Shown: one piece after another, positions 1-11,631 of the stretch | Position numbering within the stretch: the first letter of the stretch is position 1 | Layout: the number at the start of each line of letters is the position of its first letter | Assembly (NCBI GenBank): GCA_030840415.1 | Contig: JAVEEO010000161.1 | Coordinates: forward strand, 1-11,631 | Direction of reading: 5' to 3' | Length of the DNA: 11,631 nt | DNA from: Pseudonocardiales bacterium | GTDB taxonomy: Bacteria; Actinomycetota; Actinomycetes; Mycobacteriales; Jatrophihabitantaceae | Program-made: the position numbers and the translations under genes | The notes under the pieces: model-generated | Database searches by the model: none | Seen by the model: the letters and a program-made list of their open reading frames with translations, nothing else | What the model was told of the DNA's origin: nothing

Positions 1-2121
1 CCGGCCGGCTCCGGCGGCCCGGAGCCGGGCCTGGCCCGGCTGCTGGCCGAGATCGAGAACTCCGGGATCACCGGCTGCCTGCTGGGTGCGGGCTACCTGG
101 ACGAGCTGAGCCGCGACCCCGAGGCGCTGCGCCGGCTGGCCGCCGGCCCGCTGCGCCAGGTGGTCTGCCCCGATCCCGGCCTGACCGGTTACCTGGCCGG
201 CCGGCTCGCCGCCGCGCTGCCGGAACTGACGCTGCACTCGGTGTACCTGCCGCCCGGAGCAGCCGGCCCGGTGGCGGCCGGCCGGCCGGCTGGGAACACC
301 GACGCGCGGTGGGTACTGCTCGGGCGGGTGCTGCCGGGGTCCGGGGTCCGGCTGCTGGACGGCTGCGGCCGGCCGGTGCCGGCCGGCGTCCCGGGTGAGC
401 TCTGGCTGGCGGAGGCCACGGAACCGACCGAGGTGCCGCGCCCGACCCGGGACCGGGCCCGCTGGCTGCCCGACGGAACCCTGGAGTACCTCGGCCCGGT
501 GCCGGCGGCCGGCGGCCCGCTCGAGGAGGTGCGCCGGGCGCTGCTGTCCCAGCCGGCGGTCGGCCACGCCGTGGTGGTGCCGGGACCGGACGGCCGGCCC
601 AGCGGCTACCTGAGCCTGCTCGAGCCGGACGACGGGATCGCCAGCAGCCGCCAGCAGTTCCTGACCGGCTACGCCAGCCGGCCGGCCGAGCGGGATCTCG
701 ATGCCAACCTCGGCGGCTGGAACAGCCCGTACACCGGCAACTACGTGCCCGCCGAGCAGATGCGCGGCTGGCTGGACGGCGCCCTGGAACTGATCGGGCA
801 GTACCGTCCCGAGCACGTCCTGCAGATCGGCTGCGGCGCCGGCTCGCTGGCCGCGGCGCTGGCCGCGCGCGCCACCTCCTACCTCGGCGTCGAGCCGCCG
901 GGCCGGGCGCTGCAGCAACTGCGGCGCCGGCAGCCCGAGCTGCGGCTGGTGGAGCACGCCCCCGAGGGGCTGGCCGAGCTGCCCGAACTGGCCGAGGCCC
1001 CGGACACGGTGCTGCTGCCGATCAGCCGGACCTTTCCCGACGAGCGGTACCTGCGCACGGTGCTGGCCGAGGCCGTCCGGCTGGTCCGTCCCGGCGGCCG
1101 GGTGGTGCTGCTGGACGTCCGGAACCTGGCGTTGCTGGTGCCGATGCACGCCGCGGTGCTGCTGGACAGCATGCCCGAGCAGGCGCCGGTGGCCGACCTG
1201 GTCCGGCTGGCCACCGGCCTGGCCGAGCAGGACGAGGAACTGGCGGTGGATCCGGCCCGGCTGGTCGCGTTCGCCGGCGGGCTGCCCGGTGTCACAGCGG
1301 TGTCGGTGCTGCCCAAGCCCGGCTCGCAGGTCAACGAGATCACCGCGTTCGGCTACGACGCCGTGATCGACACCGCGCCGGGTGCCACCGGCCGGCCGGT
1401 GGCACCCGACTATCGCGCGCGGCCCGAGCGGGCGATGCTGGCAGCCGCCCGCTCGGGCGCCGTGGCGAGCGTCGGCGAGCTGCGGGCACTGCGCGAGCAA
1501 CAGCAGGACTGCCCGCCCGGGTCCGGCGGGCGGCTCGGCGCGGACTTCCCCGTCGAGTTCGCCGGCGGGTTCGGCGGCGAGTTCGCTGGCGAGTTCACCA
1601 ATGCCCCGGCCAGCGCCCGGCTGGCCCGCACCGCCCTGCCGCGCATCCAGCGGCGGCTGCGCGAGCAGCTGCCGGACTCGCTGCTGCCCGGCTCGCTCAC
1701 CGCCGTCCGGCGCTGGCCGGCCGACGGCGACGGCGTGATCGACGCGGCCCGGCTGCCCCGGCCACTGCCCTCGGCGGCGGAACTGGCACCCCGGCCGATC
1801 CCCCCGCGCACCGACACCGAACGGGCCATCGCCGAGATCTGGGCGACGGTGCTGGAGGTCGACGGCGTCGGCGTCAACCAGGACTTCTTCGCCCTGGGCG
1901 GCCACTCGCTGCTCGGCACCCAGGTCATCGACCAGGTGCAGGGCCGGTTCGGGGTGGAGCTGCCGCTGGCCAGGCTGTTCGAGTCCTCGACCGTCGCCGC
2001 GGTCGCCGACTTCGTCGACGAGCGGCTGCGCTCGGCCGACCGGCCGGGCTCGGGCCCGATCCGCCGGATCGACCGCAGCGCGGTCCGCCGGCCGGTCCGG
2101 ACGGAGCCCGGCAATGGCTGA
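1..2121 (+). CDS. NRPS, 3' part: degenerate adenylation domain interrupted by a methyltransferase, then PCP
   Basis: The frame is open from the first base, so the true start lies upstream; 706 residues are visible, numbered here from base 1. Residues 1-213 align with the second half of an NRPS A domain, but its motifs are eroded: A5 YGPTE reads YLPPG (244-258), A6 is deleted, and the A8 KIRG segment is missing (493-531). Residues about 214-460 are an MT of the class inserted between A8 and A9, with NSPYTG, the SAM loop IGCGAG (826-843), DVRNLALL and the closing VLPKPG..NE..F.YD motif. Residues about 534-590 hold the A9-A10 tail, where the A10 lysine is replaced by Val (1735-1737). An intact PCP follows with GGHSL, Ser636 being the phosphopantetheine site. 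I infer the A domain cannot adenylate while the PCP still works. The family call is secure; MT activity and target are unknown. The protein ends with PIRRIDRSAVRRP, like the linker that normally precedes a C domain. Confidence 0.93.
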   Translation, partial: PAGSGGPEPGLARLLAEIENSGITGCLLGAGYLDELSRDPEALRRLAAGPLRQVVCPDPGLTGYLAGRLAAALPELTLHSVYLPPGAAGPVAAGRPAGNTDARWVLLGRVLPGSGVRLLDGCGRPVPAGVPGELWLAEATEPTEVPRPTRDRARWLPDGTLEYLGPVPAAGGPLEEVRRALLSQPAVGHAVVVPGPDGRPSGYLSLLEPDDGIASSRQQFLTGYASRPAERDLDANLGGWNSPYTGNYVPAEQMRGWLDGALELIGQYRPEHVLQIGCGAGSLAAALAARATSYLGVEPPGRALQQLRRRQPELRLVEHAPEGLAELPELAEAPDTVLLPISRTFPDERYLRTVLAEAVRLVRPGGRVVLLDVRNLALLVPMHAAVLLDSMPEQAPVADLVRLATGLAEQDEELAVDPARLVAFAGGLPGVTAVSVLPKPGSQVNEITAFGYDAVIDTAPGATGRPVAPDYRARPERAMLAAARSGAVASVGELRALREQQQDCPPGSGGRLGADFPVEFAGGFGGEFAGEFTNAPASARLARTALPRIQRRLREQLPDSLLPGSLTAVRRWPADGDGVIDAARLPRPLPSAAELAPRPIPPRTDTERAIAEIWATVLEVDGVGVNQDFFALGGHSLLGTQVIDQVQGRFGVELPLARLFESSTVAAVADFVDERLRSADRPGSGPIRRIDRSAVRRPVRTEPGNG
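1555..1602 (+). repeat. Imperfect 12-nt tandem repeat, four units, inside the first NRPS gene
   Basis: Four consecutive 12-nt units start at 1555, 1567, 1579 and 1591 and follow the pattern GAGTTCGCYGGC with substitutions. They encode EFAG-GFGG-EFAG-EFTN. The preceding DFPV codons (1543-1554) may be a worn fifth unit. The repeat sits in the linker between the methyltransferase and the A9-A10 tail. It looks like in-frame slippage expansion in a poorly constrained linker. Confidence 0.75.
2101..2121 (+). promoter_or_regulatory. Ribosome binding site and 8-nt coding overlap that fix the FAAL-NRPS start
   Basis: ACGGAG at 2101-2106 lies 7 nt before ATG 2114-2116. The upstream gene stops at TGA 2119-2121, so the two genes overlap by 8 nt. 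This arrangement supports the ATG as the start and implies translational coupling. No other start nearby has equally good spacing. Confidence 0.75.
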
Positions 2122-5100
2122 GCTGCCTAGCCCGTCCGACGACCTGGTCCAGGTGGTGCTGGACCGGGCCCGACTCGCCGGGGAGTCCACCGCGTTCGTC
2201 TTCGTCGACGGCGACGGCCAGGAGCGCTCGCTCAGCAACGCCGAGTTGGACCGCCGGTCCCGGGCGCTGGCCGCCCGGATCCAGGCCAGGGCCGGTGCCG
2301 GTGACCGGGTGCTGGTGCTGTGCGCGCCCGGCCTGGACTACATCGTGGCGTTCTTCGGCTGCCTGTACGCGGGCACCATCGCGGTGCCGGCCTACCCGCC
2401 GACCGGGCAGCGCGGCCTGGAGCGGCTGCTGCGGATCGCGCAGGACTGCTCGCCCCGGCTCGGCGTCGGTGACCGGCTGGCGCTGTCCACCTTCGACCCC
2501 GCGACCCTGCCGCCCGGCCCGCTGCGCGAACTGGACTGGCTGGCGGTCGAGGAGGCCGCCGGTGAGCCGCCGGAGCAGGGCTGGCGTCCGGTGCCGGCCG
2601 AGCAGCGGCCGATCGCCTTCCTGCAGTACACCTCCGGCTCCACCGGCGAGCCGAAGGGCGTGGTGCTCAGCCACGCCAACATCTGCCACAACGCCCGGTC
2701 GCTGTCGGCCAAGCTGGGCCTCGGCGACGGCGATGTCGGCCTCAGCTGGCTGCCGCCGTACCACGACATGGGCCTGATCGGCGGCATCCTGCAGCCGCTG
2801 CACACCGGCTTTCCGTGCGTGCTGATGTCACCACTCACCTTCGCCCAGCACCCCGCCGCCTGGCTGGAGGCGGCCGGCCGACACCGGGCCACCATCACCG
2901 CGGCGCCGAACTTCGGTTACGACGAGTGCGTACGCCGGATACCCGAGGAACTGCTGGCGGAGCTGCGGCTGGACTCGCTGCGCTACGCGCTGGTGGGGGC
3001 CGAGCCGATCCGGCCGGACACCTTGGAGCGGTTCGCGAGCAGGTTCGCCGGGTCCGGGTTCGCCGGCACCGCCTTCCACCCGTGCTACGGCCTGGCCGAG
3101 GCCACCCTGTACGTGACCGGCGCCGAGCCGGGCACCGCGCCCCGGCTGGGAGCCGGCGGGTTGGTGTCCTGCGGCAGCGGAGCCGGCGGCGACGAGGTGA
3201 TCGTGGTCGATCCGCAGACCCGGCAGCCGTGCCCGGCAGGGGTGGTCGGCGAGATCTGGATCGCCGGGCCGACGGTGGCGGCCGGATACTGGGCCAACCC
3301 CGAGGCGACCGAGCGGACCTTCGGCGCCCGGCTGGCCGACACCGGCGCGGCGGCCGATGGCCGGAGCTACCTGCGCTCGGGCGACCTGGGCGTCCAGGTC
3401 GGTGGCGAGCTGTTCATCACCGGACGGATCAAGGACCTGATCGTGGTCCGCGGCCGCAACCACTACCCGCAGGACCTGGAGTACACCGCCGAGCAGGCCT
3501 GGCCCGGGCTGGCCGCCAACCGGCAGGCCGCCTTCGGCGTCGACACCGCCGACGGCGAGCAGGTGGTGCTGGTGGCCGAGACCACGCCCGCGCTGCCGCC
3601 GGACACCGACGCCGCGATCCAGGCGATCCGGCAGGCCGTGATGAGCGGGCACGGGGTGCAGGTGGCCGATGTGGTGCTGGTGCGCCGCGGCTCGGTGCCG
3701 CGCACCACCAGCGGCAAGATCCGCCGGCGAGCCTGCCGGGACCGCTACCTGGCCGGCGAGCTGAAGGTCCGCGCCGCGTTGCTGGAGCGGCCGCTGGCCT
3801 CGGTCACCGGGCCCACTCCCGGTTCGCAGACCGCTGGGCTCGAGGCCGCCGGTTCGGCCACCGGGGCTGCCGAGTCGGACACGCTGGCCGCGGCCGGGCT
3901 GGCCACGGAGTTGCTGGACCGGATCGCGGCGGTGCTGAACCTGCCGGCCGACCGGCTGCTGCCCGACGTGCCGCTGGTGGCCCAGGGCATCGACTCGCTG
4001 CGCGCGGCCGAGCTCGACGCGGTGCTGCGCGACGGCTACGGCATCGCCGGCACTCTGGACCAGTTGCTGGACGACCGGCCGCTGTCGGAACTGGTCGCGG
4101 AACTGGCCGGCGAGCTGGCCAACCAGGCGTCCGCACCGGCCGCCGCCGGCGAGCCTGCCGACGTCCCGGCCGGCCACGAGTCAGGCGGCGGTTCCCCGGC
4201 CGGCGGTTCCCCGGCCACCGACTACCCCGCCTCGCCGGCCCAGGAGCGGATGTGGATCCTCAACCGGGTCGGAGCCGGGTCGGCGTACCACATCGCCGGC
4301 GGCCTGCGCTTTCTCGGACCGGTCGATCTCGCGGCGCTGCGGCAGGCACTCGGGCAGGTGCTGCGCCGCCATCCCGCGCTGCGCACCACCTTCAGCAGCA
4401 CCACCGAGCCGGCCGCCGGCGCCGCCACGCTGCGCTGCCACGTCCAGCCCTGGACGCGGCCCGAACTCGAACTGGTGGACGTCTCCGGCGAGCCGGACCC
4501 GGAGGCGGCACTGGCCCGGCACGGCGCCGCGCTGGTGGAGCAGCCGTTCGACCTCGACCGGCAGTGGCCGGTACGGGTGGCGCTGCTGCGGCTGTCGGCC
4601 GCCGAGCACGCGCTGCTGATGGTGTTCCACCACATCGCCGTCGACGGCGCGTCCATCCGGACCATCTCGGCGGAACTGGAGGCCGGTTACGAAGCCGCCG
4701 TGACCGGTGGCTCCGGCACGGCCGGTGGCTCGGACGTGCCCGCCCGGGTCGCGCCAACCGCACCCGTGGACCAGGCCACCACCGAGCGGGACGCCCGGTT
4801 CTGGAGCGAGGCGCTGCGGGAGGTGCCCGACCTGGAGCTGGCCACCGACCGGCCCCGCGGGCCGGTGCCGTCCTTCGCCGGTGGCTGGCTGCCGCTGTCC
4901 CTGCCGGCCGAGCTGACCGAGCGGGTCCGGGCCCTGGCCGAGGAATGCCACGCGACCCCGTTCATGGTGCTGCTCGGCGCCTACGCCACCCTGCTGGCCG
5001 GCTACAGCGGCCAGCGGCGGCTGGTGGTCGGGTCGCCGGTGACCCGGCGCGGCCGGGCCACCGACCGGACCGTCGGCTACCTGATCGACACGCTGCCGAT

Positions 5101-7490
5101 CCCGCTGCGGGTGCCCGGCGAGCAGACCTTCCGCCAGGTGCTGGCAGGGGTCCGGCAGCAGTGCCTGGCCGGCTACCGGCATTCCGGGGTGCCCTTCGAA
5201 CGGATCGTCGCCGAGCGGGCCGAGGCCAGCGGCGGCCGTCCGGACGCGCTGATCCGGGCGCTGCTGGCCTTCGACACCGAGACGGTCGGTCCCTGGAACC
5301 AGCGCGGCATCATCGCCACCCCGTTCGAACTGCCGGTGGCCGGCGCCCAGTGCGACCTGGCGGTCTACCTCAGCGCGGACGGCCGGGGCGGCTGCACCGG
5401 GCACCTCAGCTACGCCACCGCGCTGTTCGAACCCCAGACCGCCCGGCGGCTGGCGGCCGGCCTGGTCGAGGTGCTCCGGTGGGTGACCGAGCAGCCGGAT
5501 CAACCGGTCTCGGCGGCCCGGCTGCAACCGGAGGAGGAACGGCGGCTGGTGCTGGACAGCTTCAGCGGGGCCGGGGTGCCGCCGCTGGCCGGCAGCACCG
5601 TCGCGCTGTTCGAGGAGCAGGTCGACCGGACGCCGGACGCGATCGCGATCAGCTTCGGCGACCAGCGGCTCAGCTACCGGCAACTGGACGAGCAGGCCAA
5701 CCGGCTGGCCTGGCGGCTGCGGGAGTCCGGCGTCGGGCCGGAGCGGCTGGTCGGCCTGCTGCTGCAGCGCTCGCAGCGGCTGCCGGTGGCACTGCTGGCC
5801 ATCCTCAAGGCCGGTGGCTGCTGCCTGGCCCTGGACCCCAGCTACCCGGCCCGCCGGCTCGGCGAGATCTGCGCCGGCGCCCGGCCGCTGGTGGTGATCA
5901 CCGAGGCCGCCACCGCCGCGCTGCTGGAGCCGGTGCCCGGCGAGCCGGCGCTCGACCCGGCCAGCCGGCTGCTGAACCTGGATCGTCCGGCCGACGTTGA
6001 AGTTGCCGACGCTGACGCTGACGGCCGGCCCGCGGTGCCGGTGCTGGCGCAGCAGCCCGCCTTCGCGGTCTACACCTCCGGCTCCACCGGACGTCCCAAG
6101 GGCGTGGTGAACACCCACGCGGGACTGGCCAACCGGTTGCTCTGGGCCCGCGCCAATCTCGTTCAGCAGCCCGGTGATCCGGTACTGCACAAGACCCCGA
6201 TCGGCTTCGACGTGGCCATCGGCGAGCTGCTCTGGCCGCTGGTCAGCGGGCTGCGGCTGGTGATCGCCCGGGCGGGTGGGCACCAGGAGCCGGACTACCT
6301 GGCGCGCCTGATCACCGAGGCCGGCATCCGGGTGTGCCACTTCGTGCCGACCATGCTGCGGCTGTTCCTGGCCGACCCCGCCGCGGCCGGCTGCCGGCAC
6401 ACCCTGCACCGGGTGCTGTGCAGCGGTGAGGAACTGGTACCGGAGCTGGTGGCCGAGTTCAGCCGCCAGCTGCCCGGCGTCGAGCTGCACAACCTGTACG
6501 GGCCGGCCGAGGCGGCCATCGAGGTGTCCGCCGCCCGGGTCGATTCCGGTGCGGACGGCCAACCCGCCGAAGCCACGTCGGGGCACACCTCGATCGGCAG
6601 GCCGCTGCCCGGCGTCCGGCTGTACGTGCTGGACGCCGCCGCCGCGGCCACCCCGATCGGCGTGCCGGGCGAGCTGCACATCGGCGGCATCGCGCTGGCC
6701 CGCGGCTACCTCGGGCAGCCGGGCCTGACGGCCGAGCGGTTCGTCCCCGACCCGTTCGGCGACTCCGGCCGGCTGTACCGGACCGGCGACCAGGCCCGCT
6801 GGCGCCCCGACGGCAGCCTGGAGTTCCTCGGCCGCACGGACAATCAGCTCAAGATCCGCGGCCAGCGGGTGGAGCCGGCCGACATCGAGGCGAGCCTGAC
6901 CAGCCATCCGGCGGTGTCGGCAGCCGCCGTCCGCGCCGAGGAGGACCAGCGGCTGCTGGCCTACCTGGTCTGCACCGAGCCGGTGCCGACGCCGGCCGAG
7001 CTGCGCGAACACCTGGCCCGGCGGCTGCCCCGGTACATGGTGCCGGCCGACTTCGTCCTGCTGCCCGAGCTGCCGATCGGCCCGAACGGCAAGGTGGCCT
7101 ACCGCCAGCTGAGCGCCGCCGGCCGGCTGCCGATGAGTGCCGGCGCCGGCTACCAGCCGGCCGGCAACCCGGTGGAGCAGGCGATCGCCGACATCTGGGG
7201 CGCGCTGCTCGGGGTCGGCCGGGTGGGCGTCCACGATGACTTCTACGCCCTCGGCGGCCACTCGCTGCTGGCCATCCGGATCATCACCCGGGTCCGGGAG
7301 GTGTTCGGGGTGGAGCTGGATGTCGCCGACCTGCTGCTGCACCGCCCGACCGTGGCCGGGCTGGCCGAGGTCGTCCTGCAGCGCCAGCTGGCGCAGGCCT
7401 CCGACGACGCGCTGGCCAGGGCGCTGGCCCGGGTCAGCGCGATGTCGGACGCCGAGGCGGCCGCGGCGATCGCCAGGGGATGGAGCGACG

Positions 7491-7504
<14 letters not shown>
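2114..7504 (+). CDS. Lipopeptide-initiating NRPS: FAAL-ACP-C-A-PCP
   Basis: A complete protein of 1796 residues. Residues 1 to about 575 are a fatty acyl-AMP ligase: YTSGSTGEPK (172-181), LPPYHDMGLIGG, APNFGYDECV, CYGLAEATL (324-332), KDLIVVRGRNHYPQD (from about 440) and the SGK lysine Lys535. RGRNHYPQD and the NFGYD/YGLAEATL pair are typical of FAALs, which make acyl-AMP and pass it to a carrier rather than to CoA. An ACP follows with GIDSL, Ser628. The C domain (about 704-1140) has HHIAVDG at 839-845. The A domain (about 1150-1670) has YTSGSTGRPK (1320-1329), YGPAE and the A10 lysine Lys1660. The PCP has GGHSL, Ser1717. The pocket read by eye on the GrsA scheme is D-V-G-H-L-S-L-I-E-K, close to the serine code DVWHLSLIDK. 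The role, by family, is to activate a fatty acid and N-acylate the first residue. The tail after the PCP, MSDAEAAAAIARG, resembles the short C-terminal motifs of other NRPS proteins. Acyl chain length cannot be read. Confidence 0.95.
4187..4216 (+). repeat. Perfect 15-nt tandem duplication in the ACP-C linker
   Basis: GGCGGTTCCCCGGCC occurs twice in direct succession (4187-4201 and 4202-4216). It is in frame and encodes GGSPA-GGSPA. It lies in the Ala/Pro/Gly-rich linker between the ACP and the C domain. A flexible linker tolerates such slippage; no regulatory role is suggested. Confidence 0.85.
7475..7504 (+). promoter_or_regulatory. Ribosome binding site and 14-nt overlap that fix the start of the C-A-PCP gene
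   Basis: The purine run AGGGGATGGAG (7475-7485) ends with GGAG 5 nt before ATG 7491-7493. The preceding gene stops at TGA 7502-7504, giving a 14-nt overlap. The new protein reaches the first C-domain motif (SFAQRSLW) after only about a dozen residues, so this start leaves no room for a long docking domain. Confidence 0.75.
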
Positions 7505-10693
<3,189 letters not shown>

Positions 10694-10694
<1 letters not shown>

Positions 10695-11631
10695 TGGCGC
10701 CGGACCGCAGCGCTACCGGCCTTGCCGAGCGCGCCAAGCTGGAGGCGGCACTGTTGCGCCGCCGGCGCGGCACCGGCGCCATCCCGGCGTTGCCGCGCAC
10801 CGGCGAGGTCCAGCGGTTCCCCGCCGGCGACAGCCAGCGGTCGATGTGGCTGCTCGACCAGGTCGACCCGTGGCCGGGTGCCCGCCACATTCCCGAGGCG
10901 GTGCGGGTGCGCGGGCCGCTGCAACTGGAGACGCTGCACCTGGCGATGAACGACCTGGTGGCCCGGCACGAGGTGTTGCGCACCAGCTTCGAGCTCTCCG
11001 GCGCCCGGCTGTGGCAGGTCGTCCGGCCGCGGCTGGAGGTGCCGCTGCGGCTGGTGGACACCACCCCGGACCGGCTGCCGGAGCTGGTACGCACCGAGGG
11101 CGAGGTGCCCTTCGACCTGGAGCGCGGGCCGCTGATCCGGCTGGTGGTGCTGCGCGCCGGGCCGCAGGACCACGTACTCCTGGTGGCGATGCACCACAGC
11201 ATCGCCGACGGCCGGTCCTCGGAGGTGATGATCTCCGACCTGACCGCGCTGTACGCCGCCCGGCTGCAGAACCTGCCGGCGCAGCTGCCGGAGCTGCCGA
11301 TCCAGTTCGCCGACTACGCGGTCTGGCAACAGGACCGGTTGGCCGGCCCGCACGGCGCCCGGCTGACCGAGTACTGGCAGGCCCGGCTGGCCGGGCTGCC
11401 GGCCACCCGACTGCCGGCCGACCTGGTGCCGCCACGGCAGCGCAACTGGCGGTCGGACAACTTCGTGCAGCCGTTGCCGCCCGAGCTGCCGGGTCGGGTC
11501 GCCGAGCTGGCCCGGCGCCGGCGCACCACCGGGTTCGTGGTCTACCTGGCCGGCTACCTCACCCTGCTGGCCTCGCTGTCCGGTGACCGGGACCTGGCCG
11601 TCTCGGTGCCCACGGCGGGCCGGTTGCGGCC
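10694..11631 (+). CDS. NRPS, 5' part: N-terminal helix and condensation domain, truncated by the window end
   Basis: The frame is open from ATG 10694 to the last base, giving 312 full codons; the rest lies beyond the window. Residues about 8-26 (GLAERAKLEAALLRRRRG) form a charged, probably helical segment of the kind seen in front of C domains and in N-terminal docking regions. The C domain starts near residue 42 with GDSQRSMWLLDQVDP, a variant of the usual S-A-Q-R-LW motif. It contains HHSIADG at 167-173 and the QFADYAVWQ segment, and is cut near the later VSVPTAGR motif. The His pair, Asp and Gly of the active site are all present, so the domain should be competent for peptide bond formation. 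The subtype and the following A domain cannot be judged. It is coupled to the previous gene and probably encodes the next elongation module or modules. Confidence 0.93.

Noticed and set aside
271..296. GCCGGCCGGCCGGC palindromic runs as possible operator or hairpin
   Set aside because: Such runs recur throughout the coding sequence as Ala-Gly-Arg-Pro codons in GC-rich DNA and lie inside a gene.
160..2121. Reading the first gene as starting at the GTG at 160
   Set aside because: The same frame is open to base 1 and the residues before 160 continue the A-domain-like sequence, so the gene is cut by the window edge.
1..2121. Calling the first gene a pseudogene because its A domain is degenerate
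   Set aside because: The frame is uninterrupted, codon use matches its neighbours, the PCP and most MT motifs are intact, and it is coupled to the next gene. A functional protein with an inactive A domain fits better.
2815..6000. Long plus-strand open frame in another phase inside the FAAL-NRPS gene, and a similar one at 7553-10021
   Set aside because: The translations are Arg/Gly/Ala/Pro-rich with no motifs, while the main frame has every expected NRPS core.
7137..7490. Upstream extension of the C-A-PCP gene to the ATG at 7137
   Set aside because: The extension overlaps the PCP of the preceding gene and has no domain sequence. ATG 7491 has a good ribosome binding site and sits just before the C domain.

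Overview
The window is about 11.6 kb of very GC-rich DNA. Four large open frames lie head to tail on the + strand, and almost every codon ends in G or C. This points to an actinomycete (Streptomyces, Kitasatospora, Micromonospora or a relative; genus not determinable here). All four frames encode nonribosomal peptide synthetase (NRPS) proteins, so the window is an internal slice of a secondary-metabolite cluster. Both ends are cut inside genes.

Layout: (1) 1-2121 is the 3' part of an NRPS gene. Its adenylation (A) domain is interrupted by a methyltransferase (MT) and followed by an intact peptidyl carrier protein (PCP). The A-domain halves have lost several core motifs, including the A10 lysine, while the frame stays open. 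(2) 2114-7504 encodes a complete five-domain protein: fatty acyl-AMP ligase (FAAL), acyl carrier protein (ACP), condensation (C), A and PCP. It looks like a lipopeptide initiation module with a serine-like A-domain pocket. (3) 7491-10694 encodes a complete C-A-PCP elongation module whose pocket has two acidic residues and suggests a basic amino acid. (4) 10694-11631 is the 5' part of another NRPS gene, with a short N-terminal helix and most of a C domain.

The genes overlap by 8, 14 and 1 nt. There is no intergenic space, promoter or terminator inside the window, so this is one translationally coupled operon segment. No stretch over 300 bases lacks a gene. I saw no thioesterase, epimerase, MbtH-like protein, transporter, regulator, RNA gene, CRISPR array or mobile element.

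Working model (inference): the FAAL activates a fatty acid and loads it on the adjacent ACP. The next C domain acylates a Ser-like residue, the third protein adds a probably cationic residue, and the fourth protein continues the chain. The first protein cannot sit directly before the FAAL protein in the assembly line, so it acts elsewhere. Its carrier must be loaded by another A domain or receive a chain for methylation. The most notable feature is this degenerate A domain that appears to survive as a scaffold for the MT.
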